Source of the DNA: Bacteroides zoogleoformans
Lineage (GTDB): Bacteria; Bacteroidota; Bacteroidia; Bacteroidales; Bacteroidaceae
Reading direction: 5' to 3'
Assembly (NCBI RefSeq): GCF_002998435.1
Contig: NZ_CP027231.1
Coordinates: 1,777,001 to 1,841,000 of the forward strand
Length of the DNA stretch: 64,000 nucleotides
The notes beneath the pieces were generated by a model. That model did not search any database. It was not told the origin of the DNA and was given only the letters and a program-made list of their open reading frames with translations. Shown here piece after piece: positions 8,447 to 16,344 of this stretch; position 1 is the first letter of the stretch; every line of letters starts with the position of its first letter. The position numbers were made by a program, and so were the translations under genes.

Positions 8447-9627
8447 ATAGTCCGAAGATAAACAAACGCATCCTTGCACTCGACATTCTCCGCGGCGTCA
8501 CCATTGCAGGCATGATTATGGTGAACAATCCCGGAAGTTGGACGCACATCTATGCCCCCCTCCGCCATGCCGAATGGAACGGTCTCACACCCACCGACCT
8601 TGTCTTTCCTTTCTTCATGTTCATCATGGGCATCTCTACGTATATCTCGTTGAAGAAATACGATTTTACTTTCAGCCATGCCGCCGCACTAAAGATACTG
8701 AAGCGCACCGTCCTCATCTTTCTCATCGGCATGGCCATCGGCTGGTTCTCCCGTTTCTGCTACTACTGGGCCTCCGCTCCGGATGACTTGAGCTTCGGCG
8801 AGAACTTGTGGGCTTCGGTCTGGACTTTCGACCGTATGCGCATCTTGGGCGTCATGCAGCGACTGGCCCTGTGCTACGGGGCAACCTCCATCATTGCACT
8901 GACCATGAAGCACAAGCACATCCCCTACCTCATCTTCAGCCTGCTGGCAGGCTATTTCATCCTGCTGATGTGCGGCAACGGCTTTGCCTATAACGAAACG
9001 AACATCCTTTCCGTTGTAGACCGTGCCATCCTGACCCCTGCACACATGTACAAGGACAACGGCATCGACCCTGAAGGCTTATTGAGTACCATTCCCTCCA
9101 TTGCCCACGTATTGCTTGGCTTCTGCGTGGGACGGCTGATGCTCGACGGCAACAAGTCGGCCGACCGCGAAAGCTTCCTGAACGCACAGCTCATCACACT
9201 GTTTCTGACAGGTGTCATCCTTACTTTTGCCGGCTTCCTGCTGAGCTACGGATGCCCCATCAACAAGAAGATATGGTCGCCCACCTATGTGCTCGCTACC
9301 TGCGGACTGGCATCGAGCTTCCTGGCATTGCTCATCTGGATTATCGACGTGAAAGGCGCCAGACGGTGGAGCATGTTCTTCGAAGCCTTCGGTGTGAACC
9401 CTCTGTTCATGTATGTGCTGGGCGGTGTACTCGGCATCCTGTTCGGCAGCATCCGTTTTCCGTGGGCCGACGGCAGCATCAGCATACATGGATTCCTGTA
9501 CAAGATAGTGTTCATGCCCGTCTTCGGTGAAACCGGAGGCTCGCTGGCCTATGCCCTTCTGTTCATCGCAATCAACTGGTGCATAGGCTATCAGCTATAC
9601 AAACGAAAAATATACATCAAGATATAA
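8443..9627 (+). CDS. murT: Multi-pass membrane protein of the DUF5009/HGSNAT-like family; probable MurNAc transporter MurT
   Basis: About 394 aa with roughly 10 membrane segments, beginning KRILALDILRGVTIAGMIMV and LTPTDLVFPFFMFIMGIS, as in the heparan-alpha-glucosaminide N-acetyltransferase/DUF5009 family. I chose the ATG at 8443 because it overlaps the upstream stop as ATGA; an in-frame ATG at 8401 would overlap it by 46 bp. In Tannerella forsythia a three-gene unit of MurNAc transporter (MurT), sugar kinase (MurK) and MurQ lies downstream of a peptidoglycan recycling locus, and the order here is the same. The name is therefore inferred from position; sequence identity with MurT was not tested. 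An acyltransferase acting on amino sugars is the alternative. Confidence 0.65.
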   Translation: MNSPKINKRILALDILRGVTIAGMIMVNNPGSWTHIYAPLRHAEWNGLTPTDLVFPFFMFIMGISTYISLKKYDFTFSHAAALKILKRTVLIFLIGMAIGWFSRFCYYWASAPDDLSFGENLWASVWTFDRMRILGVMQRLALCYGATSIIALTMKHKHIPYLIFSLLAGYFILLMCGNGFAYNETNILSVVDRAILTPAHMYKDNGIDPEGLLSTIPSIAHVLLGFCVGRLMLDGNKSADRESFLNAQLITLFLTGVILTFAGFLLSYGCPINKKIWSPTYVLATCGLASSFLALLIWIIDVKGARRWSMFFEAFGVNPLFMYVLGGVLGILFGSIRFPWADGSISIHGFLYKIVFMPVFGETGGSLAYALLFIAINWCIGYQLYKRKIYIKI

Positions 9628-9645
9628 AAACAACATATAAAAGAC

Positions 9646-10491
9646 ATGATTCTAATAGCAGACAGCGGCTCTACAAAAACCGATTGGTGCGTTGTAGAGA
9701 ATGGAGAACTCCTCCAGCAGATATTTACGAAAGGGACGAACCCTTTCTTCCAGTCGGAAGAAGAAATCAGCAACGAGATAAGAACAGCACTATTGCCTCA
9801 GCTGAAGTCCGACAAACCGGATGCCGTCTATTTCTATGGTGCCGGATGTGGCTTTCCCGACAAGATTGCCACGATGCACCGTGCCATCACCCAGCACCTC
9901 AAGGTGAAAGGCGTCATAGAAGTCAGCACCGACATGCTGGCCGCCGCGCGCGGGCTTTGCGGGCATAAGTCCGGCATTGCCTGCATCATAGGCACCGGCT
10001 CCAACTCATGCTACTACAACGGGCAAGACATCGTAGCCAACGTATCGCCTTTGGGCTTCATCTTGGGCGATGAAGGTAGCGGTGCCTGCTTGGGCAAACT
10101 CTTAGTAGGCGATCTCCTGAAAAACCAAATGACACCCGGGCTGAAAGAGAAGTTCCTCGAGCAGTTCGGCCTGACACCTGCCGATATCATCGACCGTGTG
10201 TACCGCCAACCGTTCCCAAACCGTTTTCTGGCAAGCCTGTCGCCGTTCCTTGCACAGAACATGGACGAACCTTGCGTGCACAACCTGGTATTAAACAGCT
10301 TCAAGGCATTCCTCAAACGCAATGTCATGCAATACGACGGCTATCGACACGAAAAAGTGCATTTCATCGGTTCGGTGGCTTTCCACTACAAGGAGGTGCT
10401 GATAAAAGCCGCCTATGAAACGGGCATCCAAGTGGGAAACATCATCAAAAGCCCGATGGAGGGATTAATCAAATATCACAGCGGGAAATGA
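9646..10491 (+). CDS. murK: BadF/BcrA-type sugar kinase, probable MurNAc kinase MurK
   Basis: A 281-aa ASKHA-fold kinase of the N-acetylglucosamine kinase/BadF-BcrA group. The phosphate-1 loop is ILIADSGSTKTDW (residues 2-14), the phosphate-2 region is CIIGTGSNSCYYNG, and GDEGSGACLG provides the conserved glycine-rich helix cap. It is 18 bp after the membrane gene and 73 bp before murQ. Since MurQ needs MurNAc-6-phosphate and no PTS is encoded nearby, this enzyme most likely phosphorylates imported MurNAc (and perhaps GlcNAc) at O6 with ATP. Confidence 0.8.
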   Translation: MILIADSGSTKTDWCVVENGELLQQIFTKGTNPFFQSEEEISNEIRTALLPQLKSDKPDAVYFYGAGCGFPDKIATMHRAITQHLKVKGVIEVSTDMLAAARGLCGHKSGIACIIGTGSNSCYYNGQDIVANVSPLGFILGDEGSGACLGKLLVGDLLKNQMTPGLKEKFLEQFGLTPADIIDRVYRQPFPNRFLASLSPFLAQNMDEPCVHNLVLNSFKAFLKRNVMQYDGYRHEKVHFIGSVAFHYKEVLIKAAYETGIQVGNIIKSPMEGLIKYHSGK

Positions 10492-10564
10492 TGAAGAAAG
10501 CGGCCGTGCAACCGGCACACTGCCATACAACAAATAGTAAACCGTTAAAACAATAAATAGCCTT

Positions 10565-11377
10565 ATGTTCGTAAAAATCTCAGAGCAACCCTCGCTCTAC
10601 AACGATCTGGAAAAGAAGTCTGTCCGTGAAATCCTGGAAGACATCAATACGGAAGACCAAAAAGTGGCGCTTGCTGTGCAAAAGGCCATTCCGCAAATAG
10701 AGAAATTAGTGAACCTGATTGTGCCGCGCATGAAGCAAGGCGGGCGCATCTTCTACATGGGTGCCGGCACCAGCGGACGCCTCGGAGTGCTTGACGCCTC
10801 GGAGATACCTCCCACATTCGGCATGCCTCCCACACTGGTCATCGGACTGATTGCCGGCGGAGACACCGCATTGCGCAATCCGGTGGAAAACGCCGAAGAT
10901 GACATGCACCGCGGATGGGAGGAACTGACGGAACGAAACATTACGGACAAGGATACCGTCATCGGCATTGCCGCATCGGGCACCACTCCGTACGTGATTG
11001 GCGCCATGCACGAAGCACGCGAACACGGCATCCTGACCGGGTGCATCACCAGCAACCCCGACTCGCCCATGGCTGCGGAAGCCGACGTACCCATCGAAAT
11101 GATTGTAGGCCCGGAATACGTGACGGGAAGCTCGCGCATGAAGTCGGGCACCGGACAGAAGATGATTCTGAACATGATTACCACCTCCGTCATGATACAG
11201 TTGGGACGCGTCAAGGACAACAAGATGGTGAACATGCAACTCAGCAACAAGAAATTAGTGGACCGCGGCACACGCATGCTGGTAGACGAGCTGGGGCTGG
11301 ATTATGGCAAGGCCAAGGCACTGCTGCTGATGCACGGCTCGGTGAAGAAGGCGGTGGATGCCTACAGAAACCTCTAA
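10565..11377 (+). CDS. murQ: N-acetylmuramic acid 6-phosphate etherase
   Basis: MurQ cleaves the lactyl ether of MurNAc-6-P to give GlcNAc-6-P and D-lactate in the cytoplasm. The 270-aa protein carries the single SIS fold of the family, with GAGTSGRLGVLDASEIPPT (containing the first catalytic Glu), AGGDTALRNPVENAEDD (second acidic site), VIGIAASGTTPYVIGA and TGSSRMKSGTGQKMILNM. It is slightly shorter than E. coli MurQ because it ends soon after the small helical C-terminal domain. The product GlcNAc-6-P can enter amino-sugar metabolism; the D-lactate is a likely substrate of the upstream flavoprotein. Confidence 0.95.
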   Translation: MFVKISEQPSLYNDLEKKSVREILEDINTEDQKVALAVQKAIPQIEKLVNLIVPRMKQGGRIFYMGAGTSGRLGVLDASEIPPTFGMPPTLVIGLIAGGDTALRNPVENAEDDMHRGWEELTERNITDKDTVIGIAASGTTPYVIGAMHEAREHGILTGCITSNPDSPMAAEADVPIEMIVGPEYVTGSSRMKSGTGQKMILNMITTSVMIQLGRVKDNKMVNMQLSNKKLVDRGTRMLVDELGLDYGKAKALLLMHGSVKKAVDAYRNL

Positions 11378-11443
11378 AGTCTGCTCCTCCCTCCCTGCGA
11401 ACAAACATATTTCTCAATAAAAACCATAGAAAGGAAACCGGAT

Positions 11444-13348
11444 ATGATACCGTCAACACCCATTCAAAGAAACGTCAAAGCTTCCCTCCTTATGGGGGAG
11501 GGGATTCTCTTTCTTCTTGTTCTTCTCTTCTTCGTGCAGGCAGCCTTCGCTCAACCCTTGCAGCGCATTGCCCCCGAACAGGCGGGCATGGACTCGCGCA
11601 GGTTGATGTACGCCGACGAAGCCATTGAAACAGCCATTGCCAACCGTGAGATTCCCGGCGCCGTGCTTGCCGTGGTGCGGGGCGGAAAGATGGCCTACCT
11701 GAAAGCATACGGCAACAAGCGCGTCTATCCAGACACGGAGCCGATGACCACAAACACCATCTTCGACATGGCTTCGTGCAGCAAGGCCATGTCCACCGCC
11801 GTTTGCGCCATGATATTGGCCGAACGGGGCAAGATACGCATGCTCGACCCCGTCAGCCTCTACATACCCGGCTTCAAGAACTGGGAGAGCGAAGACGGCA
11901 AAGAAAAGAAAGTCATCCGCATCTCCGATTTGATGACGCACACCTCCGGACTGCCTCCCTATGCGCCCGTGGCCGAGTTGGAGAAACAATACGGCTCGCC
12001 CAATCCTGAGGGCCTGATAGCGTATATCGCCACCTGCAAGCGCGACTTCAAGCCGCAAACCGACTTTCAGTACAGTTGCCTCAACTTCATCACCTTGCAG
12101 CACATCATCGAAACCGTGAGCGGAGAAAGCCTGCGCGACTTTGCCCGCACGAACGTATTCGATGTGCTGGGCATGAACCGCACCGACTATCTGCCCTGCC
12201 AACGAGGTAAAGACGGACAATGGACGAATACCGCCTGCTCCCCGCTGACCGCTACCCCCTATGCACTAAGCGACCTTGCCCCCACCGAGAAGCAAGCGGA
12301 CGGGCAAGTGCTCTGCGGACAGGTGCACGACCCCTTGGCACGTGTCATGAACGGAGGCGTCAGCGGCAATGCGGGTCTGTTCTCCTGCGCGGAAGATATC
12401 GCCGTGCTCTGTGCCGCCTTGCAGAACGGGGGAGAATGGAACGGACGCCGCATCCTCAGTCCGCTGGGCGTGAAGGCCATGCGCAGTGTTCCGCGGGCCG
12501 TCGCCGCTTTCGGGCGCACCCTCGGTTGGGACATCTTCAGCCCCTACGCCTCGAACAGCGGAGACCTCTTCGGCCCCAATACATACGGACATACCGGCTA
12601 CACGGGCACTTCCATCGTCATCGACCCGGACAATGACACATCCGTAATACTGCTCATCAATGCCGTACACCCCGCAGACAGTCACAACACCGTGCGCCTG
12701 CGCTCGCTGGTTGCCAACGCCGTAGCGGCTTCCATCTGCCCCCCCGCACGCACCTATACGGCCCATTACTACAAACGTTTCCTGCAATTCATGGACGAAC
12801 CCGCCATCACCGACAAAGACATCGTGATGCTGGGCAACAGCCTGACCGAGAACGGAGGCGACTGGTCTGCCCGCCTCGGGAAGAAAAACGTGCGCAATCG
12901 CGGCATCATCGGCGACGAAGTGATGGGCATTTACGACCGTCTGCACCAGATTCTTCCCGGACATCCGCAGAAGCTGTTCCTGCTGACCGGCGTCAACGAC
13001 GTATCCCACGACCTCACGACGGACAGCATCGTGGCCATGATGCGCACAACCATAGACCGCATTCAATGCGAATCGCCCGACACCAAGCTGTACCTGCAAA
13101 GCCTGCTCCCCATCAACGAGAGCTTCGGCCGCTACAAAAGGCTGACCGGAAAGACGGATATGATTCCCGAAATCAACGCCCGCCTCGAAGCACTGGCCAA
13201 GGAAAAAAAGATTGTTTTCATCGACCTCTTCCCCTTGTTCACCGAGAAAGGCACGAACGTGCTGCGCGGCAACCTGACCAACGACGGCCTGCACCTGAAT
13301 GAGGAAGGGTATGAGATTTGGGTAAAGGCCATCCGAAAGAAAGTGTAA
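11444..13348 (+). CDS. Beta-lactamase-fold serine hydrolase fused to an SGNH esterase domain, secreted
   Basis: A 634-aa secreted two-domain enzyme. After a signal peptide (hydrophobic GILFLLVLLFFVQAAFA) comes a class-C beta-lactamase-like domain, residues about 40-410: Ser111-Cys-Ser-Lys114 is the SxxK nucleophile motif, YSC (in FQYSCLNF) stands in place of YxN, and GHTGYTG is the third motif. Residues about 440-630 form an SGNH hydrolase: GNSLTENGG (block I Ser), GVND (block III Asn) and DGLHLN (block V Asp-x-x-His). In Bacillus muropeptide rescue, the related AmiE is an amidase of this serine-hydrolase group. A peptide-removing domain joined to an O-acetylesterase would suit muropeptide trimming (inference). 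The ATG at 11492 is an alternative start and lies inside a palindromic repeat. Confidence 0.8.
   Translation: MIPSTPIQRNVKASLLMGEGILFLLVLLFFVQAAFAQPLQRIAPEQAGMDSRRLMYADEAIETAIANREIPGAVLAVVRGGKMAYLKAYGNKRVYPDTEPMTTNTIFDMASCSKAMSTAVCAMILAERGKIRMLDPVSLYIPGFKNWESEDGKEKKVIRISDLMTHTSGLPPYAPVAELEKQYGSPNPEGLIAYIATCKRDFKPQTDFQYSCLNFITLQHIIETVSGESLRDFARTNVFDVLGMNRTDYLPCQRGKDGQWTNTACSPLTATPYALSDLAPTEKQADGQVLCGQVHDPLARVMNGGVSGNAGLFSCAEDIAVLCAALQNGGEWNGRRILSPLGVKAMRSVPRAVAAFGRTLGWDIFSPYASNSGDLFGPNTYGHTGYTGTSIVIDPDNDTSVILLINAVHPADSHNTVRLRSLVANAVAASICPPARTYTAHYYKRFLQFMDEPAITDKDIVMLGNSLTENGGDWSARLGKKNVRNRGIIGDEVMGIYDRLHQILPGHPQKLFLLTGVNDVSHDLTTDSIVAMMRTTIDRIQCESPDTKLYLQSLLPINESFGRYKRLTGKTDMIPEINARLEALAKEKKIVFIDLFPLFTEKGTNVLRGNLTNDGLHLNEEGYEIWVKAIRKKV
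11483..11504 (+). repeat. Palindromic element fragment at the start of the serine hydrolase gene
   Basis: CCCTCC and GGAGGG arms flank TTATGGG, as in the SpoIID inserts (CCCTCCCTATGGGGGAGG at about 1785-1803). It encodes LLMGEG in the signal-peptide N-region, comparable to PLPMGEG in the SpoIID insert. One possible start codon, 11492, lies in the hairpin loop, so the repeat could affect initiation. Confidence 0.65.
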
Positions 13349-13371
13349 AGTAACCGAAAACGGGTTCAAGG

Positions 13372-13494
13372 TGACGTCAGTTACTTCACCGCAGTGACAT
13401 CGGTTGTCTCACCGCAGTGACGTCAGTTGTCTCACCGCAGTGACGTCAGTTGTCTCACCGCAGTGACATCGGTTGCCTCACCGCAGTGACGTTT
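13372..13494 (+). repeat. Tandem array C, five full 23-bp units
   Basis: Units of 23 bp start at 13372, 13395, 13418, 13441 and 13464, with a partial sixth at 13487. Each begins TGAC(G/A)TC and ends CACCGCAG (typical core TGACGTCAGTTGTCTC). It lies directly after the serine hydrolase stop, and its period equals that of arrays A and B. Confidence 0.95.
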
Positions 13495-13551
13495 TGACAG
13501 GAATAAAACAAGCCTTTCAACCAGTATATATTAGAACCATAGAAAATAAGT

Positions 13552-13586
13552 AAGGCTGCCACGAACTTTCGAGACAGCCTTTTCTC
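13552..13586. terminator. Probable bidirectional terminator
   Basis: AAGGCTG (13552-13558) pairs with CAGCCTT (13575-13581), followed by TTTCTC. It separates the + strand serine hydrolase from the convergent - strand FKBP gene. Confidence 0.55.
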
Positions 13587-13603
13587 TATAATCTTCTGAC
13601 GGA

Positions 13604-14251
13604 TTACTCGGCAAAGCTGACCAACTGCACGTCGAATGTCAGCACCGAATAGCCCGGAACAGTCTTCGTAGAACCTTGGGAAGTATAATTGCTCGTTCCG
13701 TATCCGCTTTGCCACGGGATATACAGCATCCAGCGCTCACCCGTTCGCATGAACTGCAAAGCCGCCGTCCAGCCTGGAACCACTTTTGAGACTTCGAAAG
13801 CGGTATAGGCATCAAAATCTGTCGGGCCCTTCACCGGCGGAACAGGTATCGCACGGTCTTGCGCGCCATAACCGCTGAAATTCCCGTCGAACTTGTCGCC
13901 ATTTATGTAAGTGCCATAATAGAAAGTATTCACTTTGGAGTGATAACCTGCATACAGCGGACGCTCGCCCGTATCGTTCTTTACGAGCTTTTTGCAATAT
14001 ACATACTGAGCGCCGTCGGAGGTGCCGGCCGTGGTCTGTATGGCATACAGCTTTCCAAGCTCCATGGCATCGGCAGTCTCTGCCGTAAACACATAGCTTT
14101 CGCCGGTCAACGTCTTTATCGAGTCGGCGAACGCTTTGTTGCGCTCTTGCCAGTTACCATACTTTCCCGCCTCTTCACTTTCCTCGCAAGAGACAAAAAC
14201 GCCTGCCAGCAGCCATAAGAGAGGTAAAAACAAAAGGGATGATCTTTTCAT
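13604..14251 (-). CDS. FKBP-type peptidyl-prolyl isomerase lipoprotein
   Basis: A 215-aa protein with a lipoprotein signal (hydrophobic core then VFVSC, lipidated Cys22) and a C-terminal FKBP fold (AFEVSKVVPGWTAALQFM, GERWMLYIPWQSGYG, PGYSVLTFDVQLV). It would assist folding of proteins in the periplasm. The central region (residues 40-120) is divergent and carries few of the usual FKBP active-site aromatics, so isomerase activity is less sure than the fold. It lies downstream of glyS on the same strand, with a 134-bp gap. Confidence 0.85.
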   Translation of the reverse strand: MKRSSLLFLPLLWLLAGVFVSCEESEEAGKYGNWQERNKAFADSIKTLTGESYVFTAETADAMELGKLYAIQTTAGTSDGAQYVYCKKLVKNDTGERPLYAGYHSKVNTFYYGTYINGDKFDGNFSGYGAQDRAIPVPPVKGPTDFDAYTAFEVSKVVPGWTAALQFMRTGERWMLYIPWQSGYGTSNYTSQGSTKTVPGYSVLTFDVQLVSFAE

Positions 14252-14385
14252 TCGGTCAAACTATTATATAATGTATTCATCTGTTTCTTTATCAGGCACG
14301 GATTGCGCGGACTACGCGGATGAACTCACAAGCCAATTCGTACAGCCCGTATCCGGCCAAGCATCGCACATGGCGCAAACCGCCT

Positions 14386-15927
14386 TTATTGCAACGTCTT
14401 CAGCAACGAAGTGATGCTTACGCGATCCTCAATGATGTTGTTCAGCTCGGCGATGGACACGCGTTCCTGCTGCATGGTGTCGCGGTTGCGCAGCGTCACG
14501 CAGTTGTCCTCCAACGTCTGGTGGTCTACGGTCACACAGAACGGAGTGCCGATGGCATCCTGACGGCGGTAGCGTTTGCCGATGCTGTCTTTCTCGTCGT
14601 ATTGGCAGTGGAAGTGGAACTTCAGGCTGTCGATGATTTCGCGTGCCTTTTCGGGCAGTCCGTCTTTCTTCACCAGCGGCATCACGGCCAGCTTCACCGG
14701 AGCCAGAGCAGCGGGCAGCTTCAGGACAACGCGAGTTTCACCGTTCTCCAAGCTCTCCTCACAGTAAGAAGCCGACATGATGCTGAGGAACATGCGGTCT
14801 ACACCGATGGAAGTCTCGATGACATACGGCGTATAGCTTTCGTTTGTCTCGGGGTCGAAGTACTTGATGTTCTTGCCGGAGAATTTCTCGTGCTGCGAGA
14901 GGTCGAAGTTGGTGCGGCTGTGGATGCCTTCCACTTCTTTGAAGCCGAAAGGCATCAGGAACTCGATGTCGGTGGCGGCATTGGCGTAGTGGGCCAGCTT
15001 CTCGTGGTCGTGGTAGCGGTAGTGGTCGTCGCCGAAGCCCAGCGCCTTGTGCCACTTCAGGCGGGTTTCCTTCCATGTCTTGAACCATTCCAGTTCGGTG
15101 CCCGGCTTCACGAAGAACTGCATCTCCATCTGCTCGAACTCGCGCATGCGGAAGATGAATTGGCGGGCCACGATTTCGTTACGGAAAGCCTTGCCTATCT
15201 GCGCGATGCCGAAAGGAATCTTCATGCGTCCGGTCTTCTGCACGTTCAGATAGTTCACGAAGATGCCTTGCGCCGTTTCGGGACGGAGGTATATCTTCAT
15301 GGCGCCGTCGGCGGTTGAGCCCATCTCGGTAGCAAACATCAGGTTGAACTGGCGCACTTCCGTCCAGTTCTTCGTGCCACTGATGGGGCATACGATTTCT
15401 TCATCGAGGATAATCTGGCGGAGTTCCTCGAGATTGGTATCGTTCAATGCCTTTGCAAAACGTTCGTGCAAAGCGTCGCGCTTAGCCTGATGCTCCAGCA
15501 CGCGGCCGTTGGTTGTGCGGAACTGTTCCTCGTCGAAAGCCTCGCCGAAACGTTTGGCGGCCTTTGCCACCTCCTTGTTTATCTTGTCGTCGTACTTGGC
15601 AAGCTGGTCTTCTATCAGTACGTCGGCACGATAGCGTTTCTTGGAATCACGGTTGTCGATCAAAGGGTCGTTGAACGCATCCACATGTCCGCTGGCCTTC
15701 CAGATGGTGGGGTGCATGAAGATGGCCGAGTCTATGCCGACGATGTTTTCGTGCAGCAGCACCATGCTCTGCCACCAGTATTGTTTGATGTTGTTTTTCA
15801 GTTCCACACCCATCTGGCCGTAGTCGTACACGGCTCCCAGTCCATCATAAATCTCGCTGGAAGGGAACACAAAGCCATATTCCTTGCAGTGCGATACCAG
15901 TTTCTTAAAAACGTCTTCTTGTGCCAT
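14386..15927 (-). CDS. glyS: Glycyl-tRNA synthetase, alpha2 type
   Basis: Charges tRNA-Gly. The 513-aa protein is the single-chain eukaryote/archaeal-like class II form: N-terminal EDVFKKLVSHCKEYGFVFPS and YDGLGAVYDYGQMGVELKNN, motif 2 region FRNEIVARQFIFRMREFEQMEM (the R-E/Q-F pattern is visible in RMREFEQ), motif 3 near ETSIGVDRMFLS, and an anticodon-binding domain from about residue 410. Length is typical. The start ATG at 15927 is preceded by a TAnnTTTG-type box on the same strand (15980-15987). Confidence 0.95.
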   Translation of the reverse strand: MAQEDVFKKLVSHCKEYGFVFPSSEIYDGLGAVYDYGQMGVELKNNIKQYWWQSMVLLHENIVGIDSAIFMHPTIWKASGHVDAFNDPLIDNRDSKKRYRADVLIEDQLAKYDDKINKEVAKAAKRFGEAFDEEQFRTTNGRVLEHQAKRDALHERFAKALNDTNLEELRQIILDEEIVCPISGTKNWTEVRQFNLMFATEMGSTADGAMKIYLRPETAQGIFVNYLNVQKTGRMKIPFGIAQIGKAFRNEIVARQFIFRMREFEQMEMQFFVKPGTELEWFKTWKETRLKWHKALGFGDDHYRYHDHEKLAHYANAATDIEFLMPFGFKEVEGIHSRTNFDLSQHEKFSGKNIKYFDPETNESYTPYVIETSIGVDRMFLSIMSASYCEESLENGETRVVLKLPAALAPVKLAVMPLVKKDGLPEKAREIIDSLKFHFHCQYDEKDSIGKRYRRQDAIGTPFCVTVDHQTLEDNCVTLRNRDTMQQERVSIAELNNIIEDRVSITSLLKTLQ

Positions 15928-16344
15928 TTTCTGTTGTATCTTAATGAATTTGATTTCAACTCTTGTGTAAAAAGTGCCACAAAGATAGAGATTTATATCA
16001 TAAGTAGGGCACGACGGGCGTTAATTTCTGCAATATACTTCGTCATTGCCGGAGGCTCAGGGGCTTCGCCGTGTGCGCGGCCGGGGAGAAGATGCCGCAC
16101 CGTATCCGAATGGAAATTCAGCAGCCGCCAACCCGGTCATCCCCTCTGCCCGGAATGGCTTTTCGGACAGGTTTGTTAGAGGCTTGTGCCCGGCGTACGT
16201 TCCTCTCCGCCCCTGAAAAGCCCCAGTGAGAGGCGCTTCATGATAAAAGTCCGACATAAATTCTCGTTTATCGAACAAATTTCGTATTTTTGCCTGCAAC
16301 TGAAAATCAGCCATATCATTGAATAGACAATCCCCGAACAAACA
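15928..16344. promoter_or_regulatory. Divergent intergenic region between glyS and parC
   Basis: No gene is visible in these 417 bp. A - strand TATCTTTG (plus-strand CAAAGATA, 15980-15987) fits the -7 box for glyS, and a + strand TATTTTTG (16285-16292) fits parC. No convincing -33 TTTG sits at the ideal distance for either. The GC-rich centre (16050-16230) shows nothing I recognise. Confidence 0.5.

Noticed and set aside
14320..15318. 332-codon open frame on the + strand opposite glyS
   Set aside because: Shadow of glyS; low-complexity Val/His/Leu composition.
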